Origin: an uncultured Dyadobacter sp.
GTDB lineage: Bacteria; Bacteroidota; Bacteroidia; Cytophagales; Spirosomataceae
Assembly (NCBI GenBank): GCA_946481035.1
Contig: CAMLNK010000072.1
Coordinates: 1 to 10,003 of the forward strand
DNA length: 10,003 nt
Reading direction: 5' to 3'
Part shown: positions 1 to 8,147 of the stretch, one piece after another
Layout: every line of letters starts with the position of its first letter
Numbering within the stretch: the stretch's first letter is position 1
Notes under the pieces: model-generated
Told to the model about the DNA's origin: nothing
The model's database searches: none
The model's input: the letters and a program-made list of their open reading frames with translations, nothing else
Position numbers and translations under genes: made by a program

Positions 1-333
1 CGCACAGCGGCGTCCGAGCAGCCCTATGAATCGGGGATTCTTGAAACGGGCTCCGCGCGGCTGCGTTTTTCCGCGCAGTTCTATCTGATCGCGATGATGT
101 TTGTCATATTCGATATCGAGGTGGTATTTATCGTGCTGTGGGCTCTGGCGTTCCGTGAACTCGGGTGGCCAGGGTACCTCGGCATTTGTGTTTTTATAGG
201 GTTACTGTTTGCCGTGCTGATCTACGAATGGAGTATCGGTGCGCTCAACTTCGGGCCCGACGGAAAGAAAATCCTCAAAGCTTACCGTAAACTGCCCAAG
301 GGGCAAGCATACCATGAACTGGTGGCTAAGTAA
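1..333 (+). CDS. nuoA: NADH-quinone oxidoreductase subunit A (NuoA), 5' end cut by window edge
   Basis: The frame is open from the first base, so the gene starts outside the window; 110 residues are visible. NuoA (ND3 homologue) is a small inner-membrane subunit of complex I with three transmembrane helices, sitting where the Q-module meets the membrane arm. The visible part begins in the loop after helix 1, with PYESG at window codons 8-12. It continues through [12 protein letters not shown] into helix 2, which carries the acidic pair in FDIEVVF (D38, E40), then helix 3 around codons 55-75. Against E. coli NuoA (147 aa, from memory) about 40 N-terminal residues are missing. The loop has Ser where mitochondrial ND3 and many bacteria have Cys (YECG), as in E. 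coli. The 3' end overlaps nuoB by 20 nt. An internal ATG at 94 is not the true start, because conserved NuoA sequence continues upstream of it. Confidence 0.96.
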   Translation, partial: RTAASEQPYESGILETGSARLRFSAQFYLIAMMFVIFDIEVVFIVLWALAFRELGWPGYLGICVFIGLLFAVLIYEWSIGALNFGPDGKKILKAYRKLPKGQAYHELVAK

Positions 334-952
334 ACCATCCGATCCCACGGCAGCAATGCAGGGAACAGGATCATTCGAAGAAGCTGTCGGGCAGAGCGTG
401 ATGCTCACCACCGTGCAGGACCTGCTTGCGTGGGGCCGACGGAATTCTATGTGGCCGTTCCATTTCGGCCTCTCGTGCTGTTTTGTGGAAATGGCCACCA
501 GCATCACCAGCAAATACGATGTAGCAAGGTTTGGCGCCGAGGTGATCCGCGGAACGCCCCGCGAAGCCGACGTAATGGTGATCGCCGGCACTGTTTTCGT
601 GAAAATGGCGCCGATTATTAAAAGGCTGCACGAACAAATGATGGAGCCCAAATGGGTGATTTCCATGGGCTCGTGCTCCAATTCGGGTGGAATGTATGAT
701 ATCTACAGTGTGGTGCAGGGTGTAGATAAATTTCTTCCCGTGGATGTGTATGTACCGGGCTGCCCGCCGCGGCCGGACGCGTTTATGCAAGGGCTCATGC
801 TGCTGGCCGATTCGGTAGGAAAGGAGCATAGGCCGTTGAGCTGGGCTATTGGTCCCCAGGGCGTTATCAGGCCTGAAAAGCCTGTAATGCGGGTAGAAAA
901 AAGAGAAGAGAGGAAGAAGATCGTTGATTTTCGTACGCCTGACACTGTTTGA
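314..952 (+). CDS. nuoB: NADH-quinone oxidoreductase subunit B (NuoB), N2 cluster subunit
   Basis: NuoB (PSST homologue) is the 212-aa peripheral subunit that holds [4Fe-4S] cluster N2, the last electron carrier before quinone. It forms part of the quinone chamber with NuoD. All four N2 ligands are visible: tandem C55-C56 in [10 protein letters not shown]121 in MGSCSNSGG and C150 in [24 protein letters not shown] (126-140) is a near-invariant stretch. The chosen start is the ATG at 314, giving MNWWLSK and a length close to E. coli NuoB (220 aa). The frame also stays open back to 239, but that adds 25 residues overlapping nuoA and unlike any NuoB N-terminus I know. The start lies inside nuoA (20-nt overlap), which suggests translational coupling. 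An AGGGG at 299-303 upstream is weakly Shine-Dalgarno-like. Confidence 0.97.
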   Translation: MNWWLSKPSDPTAAMQGTGSFEEAVGQSVMLTTVQDLLAWGRRNSMWPFHFGLSCCFVEMATSITSKYDVARFGAEVIRGTPREADVMVIAGTVFVKMAPIIKRLHEQMMEPKWVISMGSCSNSGGMYDIYSVVQGVDKFLPVDVYVPGCPPRPDAFMQGLMLLADSVGKEHRPLSWAIGPQGVIRPEKPVMRVEKREERKKIVDFRTPDTV

Positions 953-953
953 C

Positions 954-2711
954 ATGGATGAAATCGATTCCGGTCTCGTAGAGGAGCTGAGGGCCGCATT
1001 GGGCGACACAGCTTTTAAAATACAGAATACCACAGACGGAGTAACCACACTGCTCGCCAAAAAAGAGCAGGTAGTGGCATTGCTGACGCACCTGAAAACG
1101 AAGGTAGCGCGCCCGTACAACATGCTTTTTGACCTAAGTGCCATCGATGAACGCAGCAGGGCAAAAGCCGCATTGAACGGAGCCATACCGCCGGATTTTA
1201 CGGTTGTCTACCATCTGCTGTCATTTGCCCGCAACAGGTTCATTCGCATAAAAGTAACATTGCACGGAGAGTACCCGTCCATTCCGTCGATTTGTTCCTT
1301 GTGGGCAAATGCAAACTGGTATGAACGGGAGGTCTTCGATATGTTCGGAATACGGTTCGAAGGGCATCCGCACCTGAGACGTATATTGATGCCGTTAACT
1401 TGGAGCGGCCACCCGCTTAGAAAAGAGCATCCCGCGCGTGCGACCGAAATGGGACCCTTCCGGCTTTGGGAGGAAAAACAGGACCGTGAGCAGGAAGCAT
1501 TGCAGTTCAACCCCGAAGAATGGGGCCTTAAAAGGCATAGCGACGACGCCGACTTTATGTTCCTTAACCTGGGGCCGCAGCACCCGGGTACGCATGGCGT
1601 GCTCCGGATCATTTTGCAGCTCGACGGTGAGGATATCGTGGATGCGGTGCCCGACATCGGTTTCCATCATCGCGGGGCCGAAAAAATGGGTGAAAGGCAG
1701 TCGTGGCACACCTACATACCCTATACCGACCGGGTGGATTACCTGGGTGGCGTGATGAACAACCTGGCCTATCTGCTGGCAGTCGAGAAGCTGGCAGGTA
1801 TCCAGGTCCCTGCGCGCGTCGAAGTGATACGGGTAATGCTGTGCGAGCTGTTCCGCATTGCCAGCCATCTGGTATGGTACGGCACATTTGCGCAGGATCT
1901 GGGGCAGCTCTCGCCGGTATTCTACATGTTTACCGACCGGGAAAAGATCTTCGATATTATTGAGGCCATTTGCGGAGCGAGGATGCACCCCAACTGGTTC
2001 CGTATCGGTGGCGTAGCGCAGGATTTGCCCGCCGGCTGGGACAAGCTCGTACGCGATTTTGTAAATTATTTCCCCAAAAGACTCCGCGAATACGACCAGA
2101 TGGTGATCCGCAACAGCATTTTTCAGGCGCGCACCAAAGGCATTGGTATATACACACTCGAAGAAGCGATTGAATGGGGCGTAACCGGGCCGGGATTGCG
2201 GGCGTGCGGTTTTGAATGGGATTTTAGAAAAAAACAACCCTATTCTGGCTACGAAAACTTTGATTTTGACATTCCTACTATGCAAAACGGCGATTGTTTC
2301 GACCGCGCGCTCGTGCGGGTGGAGGAAATGCGGCAGAGCCTGAGAATTGTCGGGCAATGCCTGGAAAACATGCCCGAGGGGCCTTATAAGTCGGATCACC
2401 CGCTTGCCACGCCGCCCATTAAGAAAAATACGATGCAGGACATCGAGACGCTCATTACGCACTTCCTCAACGTAAGCTGGGGCCCGGTGATTCCGGCCGG
2501 GGAGGCCATGAGCTGCATTGAGGCTACCAAAGGGGCTAATAGCTACTACCTGACCAGCGACGGCAACACGTCGGCATACCGCGTCAGGATCCGGACTCCG
2601 TCGTTCCCGCATATGCAGATGCTTCCGTATATCAGTAAGGGTTACACGGTGGCCGACCTGCTGTCGATTCTAGGCAGTATCGATTATGTTTTGGCTGATA
2701 TAGACCGATAA
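954..2711 (+). CDS. nuoCD: Fused NADH-quinone oxidoreductase subunit C/D (NuoCD)
   Basis: This is a single 585-aa polypeptide joining the 30-kDa (NuoC) and 49-kDa (NuoD) subunits of the complex I Q-module. The NuoC domain covers about residues 10-160 and has its signature at 119-145 ([14 protein letters not shown], then [11 protein letters not shown]). A linker of about 40 residues leads to the NuoD domain (about 198-585), opening with [12 protein letters not shown]. By alignment to bovine 49-kDa H59 and Y108, the quinone-headgroup residues are H214 and Y263, both present. The C-terminus ends in the conserved Asp-Arg. The fusion is typical of the E. coli-type enzyme (E. coli NuoCD is about 600 aa). 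ATG 954 follows the nuoB stop by 1 nt. An in-frame TTG at 924, with AGGA at 911-914 ahead of it, would add 10 residues and overlap nuoB. I prefer ATG because the extra residues match nothing I recall. Confidence 0.96.
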   Translation: MDEIDSGLVEELRAALGDTAFKIQNTTDGVTTLLAKKEQVVALLTHLKTKVARPYNMLFDLSAIDERSRAKAALNGAIPPDFTVVYHLLSFARNRFIRIKVTLHGEYPSIPSICSLWANANWYEREVFDMFGIRFEGHPHLRRILMPLTWSGHPLRKEHPARATEMGPFRLWEEKQDREQEALQFNPEEWGLKRHSDDADFMFLNLGPQHPGTHGVLRIILQLDGEDIVDAVPDIGFHHRGAEKMGERQSWHTYIPYTDRVDYLGGVMNNLAYLLAVEKLAGIQVPARVEVIRVMLCELFRIASHLVWYGTFAQDLGQLSPVFYMFTDREKIFDIIEAICGARMHPNWFRIGGVAQDLPAGWDKLVRDFVNYFPKRLREYDQMVIRNSIFQARTKGIGIYTLEEAIEWGVTGPGLRACGFEWDFRKKQPYSGYENFDFDIPTMQNGDCFDRALVRVEEMRQSLRIVGQCLENMPEGPYKSDHPLATPPIKKNTMQDIETLITHFLNVSWGPVIPAGEAMSCIEATKGANSYYLTSDGNTSAYRVRIRTPSFPHMQMLPYISKGYTVADLLSILGSIDYVLADIDR

Positions 2712-2729
2712 TCAACAAACTATTTTGTC

Positions 2730-3209
2730 ATGATCGCCCAGCAAACACTTACACCCGAAGAAATGGCGGAGATTGACCACGAGATCGCGCTGGTGCCTGC
2801 ACGCCGGGCGGCGGCTATCGAAGCGCTCAAAATCGTACAGCAGCACCGGGGATGGATTTCAGACGACAGCCTGCAAGCCATTGCCGGGTACCTTGAAATA
2901 TCGGCCGAGGAGCTGGACAGCGTAGCGACATTCTATAACCTGGTTTTCAGAAGGCCCGTTGGTAGAAATATCATTCTGTTGTGTGACAGCATTAGTTGTT
3001 ATGTGATGGGCTATGAAAAAATATATGAGCAGTTACGCGAACGCCTGGGCATTGCTTTCGGGCAAACCACGTCCGACGGTCGCTTCACGCTCCTGCCTAA
3101 CGCCTGCCTGGGCACCTGCGATCATGCGCCTGCGCTGATGATCAATAACGAGCTGTTCCGCAATGTGACGGAAAACGACCTGGACGAAATACTGGACAGA
3201 TATCATTGA
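2730..3209 (+). CDS. nuoE: NADH-quinone oxidoreductase subunit E (NuoE), [2Fe-2S] N1a
   Basis: NuoE (24-kDa subunit, 159 aa) belongs to the NADH-dehydrogenase module in the cytoplasm. It has a thioredoxin-like [2Fe-2S] domain holding cluster N1a close to the FMN of NuoF. The ligands are visible in the family pattern C-x4-C ... C-x3-C: C85 and C90 (LLCDSISCYVMG), then C126 and C130 (PNACLGTCDHAP). The N-terminal half (residues 8-75) is the helical bundle, with the conserved VATFYNLVF at 65-73. The stretch GQTTSDGRFTLLPNACLG is close to E. coli NuoE as I remember it. The gene begins 18 nt after nuoCD and ends 4 nt before nuoF. The start has no Shine-Dalgarno; the preceding bases are AT-rich (CTATTTTGTC). 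Length is close to E. coli NuoE. Confidence 0.96.
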   Translation: MIAQQTLTPEEMAEIDHEIALVPARRAAAIEALKIVQQHRGWISDDSLQAIAGYLEISAEELDSVATFYNLVFRRPVGRNIILLCDSISCYVMGYEKIYEQLRERLGIAFGQTTSDGRFTLLPNACLGTCDHAPALMINNELFRNVTENDLDEILDRYH

Positions 3210-3213
3210 CGAT

Positions 3214-4482
3214 ATGGAAACGCCTCTTACCCAGCATATCAGCTTCGATCGCCCCTGCTACAATCTCCGTGATTATGAAAAAAACGGAGGCTATCAGGCG
3301 CTAAGAAAGGCGCTCACGTTGTCGCCCGAAAATATTACCAACATCGTGCAGGCGTCGGATTTGAAGGGCAGGGGAGGAGCGGGGTTCAACACGGGTATGA
3401 AATGGAGTTTTGTGCCGATGAATGGCCATTTCCCGGTCAAATACCTGATTGCGAATGCGGATGAAATGGAGCCGGGCACTTTCAAGGACCGTATGCTGAT
3501 GGAGGGAAACCCGCATCAGCTGATCGAGGGCATGATTATCTCGGCATTCGCAATTCAGGCCAATATTTCGTACATCTTTCTGCGATGGGCCTATAAAAAG
3601 GCCGGCAGGCTGCTCAAACATGCGATGGACGAAGCTTATGCGGCCGGTTATCTGGGAAAAAACATCCTGGGAACGGGTTACAACCTGGAAATGTACCTGC
3701 ATACCGGCGTCGGGCGCTATATCTGCGGCGAGGAAACCGCTTTGCTCAATGCATTGGAAGGCAAAAGGGCCACGCCCAGGGCCAAGCCGCCATTTCCGCA
3801 GGTAAGCGGCTTGTTTGGCAAACCCACGATTGTCAACAATGTCGAAACGCTGTGCAATATCCCGCATATTATCAACAATGGCCCCGAGTGGTTTAAAAGC
3901 CTGGGGAAAGGGACCGATGCGGGGACAAAAATTTACGGGGTCAGCGGACGGGTCAAAAGACCGGGCCTGTGGGAGCTGCCGATGGGCGTTTCCATGCGGG
4001 AGCTGATAGAGGATTGTGCGGGAGGAATGGCCAACGGATATGGTTTCAGAGGTGCACTGCCCGGCGGTGCTTCTACCGATTTTCTGGTGCAGGAGCATAT
4101 GGACATCAACCTCGATTACAAATCCGTCGCCGCTGCCGGAAGCAGGCTGGGCACCGGTACGATGATCATTCTCGACGATCATACCTGCCCGGTGGGATTT
4201 GTTCATAATCTCGAACATTTCTTCGCACAGGAATCATGCGGATGGTGTACGCCCTGCCGGGAAGGGCTGCCGTGGACAGAGAAAATACTGCTTTCCATCG
4301 AGCGTGGTGAAGGCAAACCGGAAGATTTGAACCTGCTTGAAATGCATACGCGGTTTTTGGGGCCGGGTAATACGTTCTGCGCACTGGCTCCCGGTGCGAT
4401 GGAGCCGCTGCAAAGCGCGCTGAAATATTTCAGAGAGGATTTTGAAAAACACATCGATCAAAAAAAATGCCCCTGGCGGTAA
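3214..4482 (+). CDS. nuoF: NADH-quinone oxidoreductase subunit F (NuoF), NADH/FMN and N3 subunit
   Basis: NuoF (51-kDa subunit, 422 aa) oxidises NADH. It binds NADH and FMN and passes electrons to [4Fe-4S] cluster N3. The glycine-rich nucleotide loop GRGGAGF is at 52-58, NADEMEPGTFKDR follows, and the flavin-site motif GRYICGEETAL is at 167-177. The N3 ligands are C342, C345 and C348 (ESCGWCTPCREG) plus C389 (NTFCALAPG). All key sites are intact, so the product should be active. Both cluster motifs sit 9 residues earlier than in E. coli NuoF (C351-C398), and the C-terminal tail after the last cysteine is 33 residues, about 14 shorter than E. coli; it ends in KKCPWR. The gene follows nuoE by 4 nt and precedes nuoG by 6 nt. 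No Shine-Dalgarno is seen before the ATG. Confidence 0.97.
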   Translation: METPLTQHISFDRPCYNLRDYEKNGGYQALRKALTLSPENITNIVQASDLKGRGGAGFNTGMKWSFVPMNGHFPVKYLIANADEMEPGTFKDRMLMEGNPHQLIEGMIISAFAIQANISYIFLRWAYKKAGRLLKHAMDEAYAAGYLGKNILGTGYNLEMYLHTGVGRYICGEETALLNALEGKRATPRAKPPFPQVSGLFGKPTIVNNVETLCNIPHIINNGPEWFKSLGKGTDAGTKIYGVSGRVKRPGLWELPMGVSMRELIEDCAGGMANGYGFRGALPGGASTDFLVQEHMDINLDYKSVAAAGSRLGTGTMIILDDHTCPVGFVHNLEHFFAQESCGWCTPCREGLPWTEKILLSIERGEGKPEDLNLLEMHTRFLGPGNTFCALAPGAMEPLQSALKYFREDFEKHIDQKKCPWR

Positions 4483-4488
4483 ATTATC

Positions 4489-7179
4489 ATGGTACGCATT
4501 TACATCGATCAGAAACCTTACGAGGTAAAGCCGGGCAAAAACCTGCTCGAAACCTGCCTCACGCTCGAGCTCGACCTGCCTTATTTCTGCTGGCATCCGG
4601 CAATGGGATCGGTAGGGGCGTGCCGTCAATGCGCTGTGAAGGTTTTTAAGGATGAAAACGATCACACCGGCCGTTTGGTGATGGCCTGTATGGAAGGCGT
4701 GCGGGATAACATGTATTTGTCAGTACATGATGCCGCCGCGCATGATTTCCGGTCGCAGAATATCGAATGGCTGATGAGCAACCACCCGCACGACTGCGCG
4801 GTGTGCGACGAGGGCGGTTCCTGCCATTTACAGGACATGACCGTGATGACAGGCCACGCCTACCGCCGTTTCCGCTTCCCTAAAAGAACTTATCAGAACC
4901 AGTACCTGGGCCCGTTCCTTCACCATGAAATGAATCGCTGCATTCAATGCTACCGCTGCGTGAGGTTCTATAAGGATTATGCGGGAGGGAAAGACCTGGA
5001 CGTATTCGCGGCCCATAACCACGTCTATTTCGGAAGGGAAAAAGATGGTATTCTTGAAAACGAATTCAGCGGCAACCTGGCCGAGGTATGTCCGACCGGC
5101 GTTTTTACCGATAAAACCCTGAAAGAGCATTATACCCGAAAATGGGATATGACCATGGCTCCCTCGGTGTGCCAGCATTGCAGCCTGGGATGCAATATTA
5201 TCGCCGGCGAAAGGTACGGGGCGCTCCGGCAAATCACCAACCGGTTTAACGGCGCCGTAAACGGCTACTTCATTTGCGACCGGGGTCGGTATGGCTACGA
5301 ATTTGTCAACGACCCGGAAAGGGTGAGGCAGCCTGTCGTTCGGGCCGGGGATGAAAAACAGAACCTTTTCGATTGCCTGAGTACTATCCTTATGGATGGC
5401 AGGATGATCGGGATTGGCTCGCCAAGAGCCACATTGGAAGCCAATTTTGCTTTGCGGCGTCTGGTCGGCAAAGAGCAGTTTTACCAAAGTATTCTGGAAA
5501 ACGAAGCGCTGCTGCTTAACAAAGTGCTTGAAATACAGCAGCACATACAGGCGCCGTCGTTAAAGGAAACCGAATATGCCGATGTGATTCTGGTACTGGG
5601 GGAAGACCCGACTAATTCGGCGCCCAGACTCGCGCTGGCATTACGGCAGGCGGTACGCACCAAGCCATTGGAAGACATCGCCGGATCGAATATCCCACTC
5701 TGGCATGACGCCGCCGTCCGGGAGCTGATCCAGGACGATAAAGGAGAGCTTTTTACTGCATTTCCGGTTAAGACCAAGCTTGACGAAGTGGCATCCGGCA
5801 TGCTTCACGCGGCACCGGCAGACATTGCGCGTTTTGGTTTTGCCATTGCCCATTTTATCGATTCTAATGCGCCCATGCCCGAAGACATGGACGACCAAGC
5901 GCTGGAATTGGCCAGGCGCATTTCCGATTTGCTGCAAAAAGCCCGGAGGCCTTTGGTGGTGTCCGGAACGACGCTTTTTAATGAAGATATCATCCAGGCG
6001 GCATATCAAATCGGCCGGGCGCTGGAAAATGACCAGAAAAAAGCGGGGCTATCTCTTATAATCCCCGAATGCAATTCTGCGGGACTTGCCATGATGCAGG
6101 CGCCGTCGCTGACGATGGCGATGAAGGCAGCGGAAGCCGGCGGGTTTGCAACGGCGATCATCCTGGAAAGCGATTTGTACCGCCGGGCCGGGCACTCGGA
6201 AATCGATCATTTTTTGAGTGCATTTAAAAACATTATCGTGCTGGACCACCTTCAAAGTGAAACTACCCGGAAGGCGACGGTATTGATTCCCGCTGCCACT
6301 TTTGCGGAAGGAGAAGGGACGCTGGTCAACAATGAGCTGCGTGCACAACGGTTTTTTCAGGTATTTATGCCCAAAAACGAGCATATCAGAGAAAGCTGGC
6401 GCTGGCTCGACGAGTTTTACCAATTCCGGAACGGGGCCCAGCCAAACGAGTTGCAGGAGCTTGACAATCTGCTCGAAGAGCTGGTAACGGCAATGCCGCA
6501 ATTTAAAGGGGTTGAATCTGCCGCTCCGCTGTCTGATTTCCGCATTAACGGACAGCGCATACCCCGCGAACCGCACCGGTTCAGTGGCCGTACCGCTATG
6601 CTGGCCAATGTGGCCGTCAGCGAGCCCAAGCCTCCGGAAGATACCGATTCGCCGCTTTCGTTCACCATGGAAGGTTACCGCGGAATGCCGCCTGCTCCTC
6701 TGACGCCGTTCTACTGGTCGCCGGGATGGAACTCGGGCCAGTCGGTTCATAAATATCAGAGCGAGATCGGAGGATCGTTGCGCGGAGGCGATCCCGGCGT
6801 AAGGCTGTCAGCAGCGGGCTTGCATTTTGAAAATGGCATTCAGCATCCGGTTCCGCCCGCATTTAAACGGCAGCCGGATGAGATGACCCTGTTGCCATTG
6901 CCGCACATTTTCGGTTCGGATGAGCTCAGTGTGCGCTCTGAGTCGGTGCAAGGCCGTTCGCCTCGTCCCTATATTGCCCTGAACGGCAATGACGCCCGGC
7001 GCATACAGGCGTCGGAAGGCGATATTTTACAGGTGAGGATAGCAGGTCAGATCTTTGACCTTACCGTTGTCAGGAAAGACGAAATTCCCGAAGGCCTGGC
7101 CGGAATACCGTATAATTTGCCCTCGTTGTCGGGCATCGCATGGCCTGCGAAAGGTGTTTTAACCAAAGCAATGTTATGA
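4489..7179 (+). CDS. nuoG: NADH-quinone oxidoreductase subunit G (NuoG), four Fe-S clusters including N7
   Basis: NuoG (75-kDa subunit, 896 aa) is the largest peripheral subunit and carries electrons from NuoF towards NuoI. Domain order: an N-terminal [2Fe-2S] ferredoxin fold (1-80) with N1b ligands C34, C45, C48, C67; the N5 site H99, C103, C106, C112 (HPHDCAVCDEGGSC); the N4 site C151, C154, C157 (RCIQCYRC) and C201 (EVCPTG); the off-path N7 site C228, C231, C235 (CQHCSLGC) and C263. A catalytically inactive molybdopterin-oxidoreductase-like region (about 270-800) and a C-terminal dinucleotide-binding-like domain (about 810-896) follow. N1b and N7 cysteine numbers coincide with those I recall for E. 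coli NuoG (908 aa). The middle, about 270-800, is the most diverged part. The stop overlaps the nuoH start as ATGA. No Shine-Dalgarno precedes the start. Confidence 0.96.
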   Translation: MVRIYIDQKPYEVKPGKNLLETCLTLELDLPYFCWHPAMGSVGACRQCAVKVFKDENDHTGRLVMACMEGVRDNMYLSVHDAAAHDFRSQNIEWLMSNHPHDCAVCDEGGSCHLQDMTVMTGHAYRRFRFPKRTYQNQYLGPFLHHEMNRCIQCYRCVRFYKDYAGGKDLDVFAAHNHVYFGREKDGILENEFSGNLAEVCPTGVFTDKTLKEHYTRKWDMTMAPSVCQHCSLGCNIIAGERYGALRQITNRFNGAVNGYFICDRGRYGYEFVNDPERVRQPVVRAGDEKQNLFDCLSTILMDGRMIGIGSPRATLEANFALRRLVGKEQFYQSILENEALLLNKVLEIQQHIQAPSLKETEYADVILVLGEDPTNSAPRLALALRQAVRTKPLEDIAGSNIPLWHDAAVRELIQDDKGELFTAFPVKTKLDEVASGMLHAAPADIARFGFAIAHFIDSNAPMPEDMDDQALELARRISDLLQKARRPLVVSGTTLFNEDIIQAAYQIGRALENDQKKAGLSLIIPECNSAGLAMMQAPSLTMAMKAAEAGGFATAIILESDLYRRAGHSEIDHFLSAFKNIIVLDHLQSETTRKATVLIPAATFAEGEGTLVNNELRAQRFFQVFMPKNEHIRESWRWLDEFYQFRNGAQPNELQELDNLLEELVTAMPQFKGVESAAPLSDFRINGQRIPREPHRFSGRTAMLANVAVSEPKPPEDTDSPLSFTMEGYRGMPPAPLTPFYWSPGWNSGQSVHKYQSEIGGSLRGGDPGVRLSAAGLHFENGIQHPVPPAFKRQPDEMTLLPLPHIFGSDELSVRSESVQGRSPRPYIALNGNDARRIQASEGDILQVRIAGQIFDLTVVRKDEIPEGLAGIPYNLPSLSGIAWPAKGVLTKAML
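7176..7179 (+). promoter_or_regulatory. ATGA stop-start overlap, nuoG/nuoH
   Basis: The nuoH ATG (7176-7178) overlaps the nuoG TGA (7177-7179). The bases before it (CCAAAGCAATGTT) contain no Shine-Dalgarno, so nuoH translation may depend on ribosomes finishing nuoG. This is also the main reason for choosing 7176 over the upstream ATG at 7140 as the nuoH start. Confidence 0.6.
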
Positions 7180-8129
7180 ATGAGATTCTCAAATATACCT
7201 TGATGATCGTCATCATTCTGTTTACGCTCACCACGATCGCAGCCTGGCTGATCTGGCTGGAACGCCGAATGCTGGCCTTATGGCAGGACCGCTACGGCCC
7301 CAACCGGGCCGGGCCTTTCGGACTGTTCATCGTGGTGGCCGACACAATCAAACTGTTTTTTAAAGAAGACTGGATACCGCCGTTTGCCGAGAAAACGGTC
7401 TTTGTTTTTGCGCCGGCAATCGTGGCGGCCGCCGTGTTGCTCAGTTTTGTAGTCGTGCCTTTTGCGCCGGACATACTGGTGGCCGACCTGGATATTGGAT
7501 TGTTGTTCTTTCTGGCTATGTCCTCGCTCGGCGTGTATAGCATCGTATTGGGCGGCTGGGCTTCCAATAACAAATATTCGCTGCTGGGCGCATTGCGCGG
7601 CGCTTCGCAGATGATCAGCTATGAAGTTTTTATGGGCCTTTCTCTGATGGGTGTGGTGATGCTTTCGGGTTCATTCCGGCTGACTGACATTGTAATGGCG
7701 CAAAAGGACTTCTGGTTTGTGGTGACCCAGCCCGTGGCCTTTGTACTATTCCTGACAGCCGGAATAGCCGAAACGCACAGGTTGCCTTTCGATATTCCCG
7801 AAGCGGAAAGTGAGCTTGTGGCAGGCTTTCACTCCGAGTATTCGGGCATGAAGTTCGGCATGTTTTTCATTGGGGAATACCTGGGGATCATCCTGATCTC
7901 GGCTATGGTAGTAACTGTTTTCTTTGGAGGATGGCTGGGGCCGTTTTTGCCTCCCGTGGTTTGGTTTACCCTGAAAACCTTTGTTTTTATCGTGTTTTTT
8001 ATTCTGCTGCGCGCTTCGCTTCCACGTCCACGGTACGATCAGCTGATGGAGTATGGCTGGAAAATCATCCTGCCCATTGCTTTGCTTAACCTGCTGATTA
8101 CCGGTGCATTTACATTGCTGAAAAACTAA
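7176..8129 (+). CDS. nuoH: NADH-quinone oxidoreductase subunit H (NuoH)
   Basis: NuoH (ND1 homologue, 317 aa) is the membrane subunit that anchors the peripheral arm and forms the entrance and inner part of the quinone tunnel. The sequence is strongly hydrophobic, with about eight predicted helices. Family motifs: YGPNRAGPFG (about 40-49, with R44) after helix 1; FFKEDWIPPFAEK; WASNNKYSLLGALRGASQ; the charged quinone-site loop ETHRLPFDIPEAESEL (199-214) followed by EYSGMKFG; and SLPRPRYDQLMEYGWK near the end. The start is ATG 7176, overlapping the nuoG stop as ATGA, which suggests coupled translation. The frame is open back to an ATG at 7140, but those 12 extra residues (including two Cys) are nuoG sequence read in another frame and precede the natural hydrophobic start MNEILKYTLMI. 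Length is close to E. coli NuoH (325 aa). Confidence 0.96.
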   Translation: MNEILKYTLMIVIILFTLTTIAAWLIWLERRMLALWQDRYGPNRAGPFGLFIVVADTIKLFFKEDWIPPFAEKTVFVFAPAIVAAAVLLSFVVVPFAPDILVADLDIGLLFFLAMSSLGVYSIVLGGWASNNKYSLLGALRGASQMISYEVFMGLSLMGVVMLSGSFRLTDIVMAQKDFWFVVTQPVAFVLFLTAGIAETHRLPFDIPEAESELVAGFHSEYSGMKFGMFFIGEYLGIILISAMVVTVFFGGWLGPFLPPVVWFTLKTFVFIVFFILLRASLPRPRYDQLMEYGWKIILPIALLNLLITGAFTLLKN

Positions 8130-8147
8130 CCATTAACCCAATGCGTC

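Noticed and set aside
239..313. Upstream extension of the NuoB frame
   Set aside because: The 25 added residues are nuoA sequence in another frame and do not resemble a NuoB N-terminus; ATG 314 gives a normal length.
371..1186. 271-aa open frame on the - strand across the nuoB/nuoCD junction
   Set aside because: It overlaps two conserved genes, and its composition is that of a reverse complement of coding sequence.
1395..2612. 405-aa open frame on the - strand opposite nuoCD
   Set aside because: It lies wholly inside a strongly conserved gene, resembles no family I know and is rich in R, H and P as expected of an antisense shadow. It is explained by codon bias in nuoCD.
2712..2729. 18-nt nuoCD/nuoE gap considered as an internal promoter or terminator
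   Set aside because: It is too short and AT-rich without any inverted repeat; it looks like a plain leader before the nuoE start.
3301..4218. 305-aa open frame on the - strand opposite nuoF
   Set aside because: It is an antisense shadow of nuoF, with no recognisable domain and no separate intergenic space for a promoter.
5296..6900. NuoG molybdopterin-oxidoreductase-like region considered as a possible independent formate dehydrogenase or fusion
   Set aside because: It is continuous with the NuoG ferredoxin-like N-terminus in one frame, is of usual NuoG length and shows no catalytic Cys/selenocysteine motif; this domain is a normal part of NuoG.
7140..7175. Upstream ATG for NuoH adding 12 residues
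   Set aside because: The extension is hydrophilic, contains two Cys and is the nuoG end in another frame; ATG 7176 forms the usual ATGA overlap and begins directly before helix 1.
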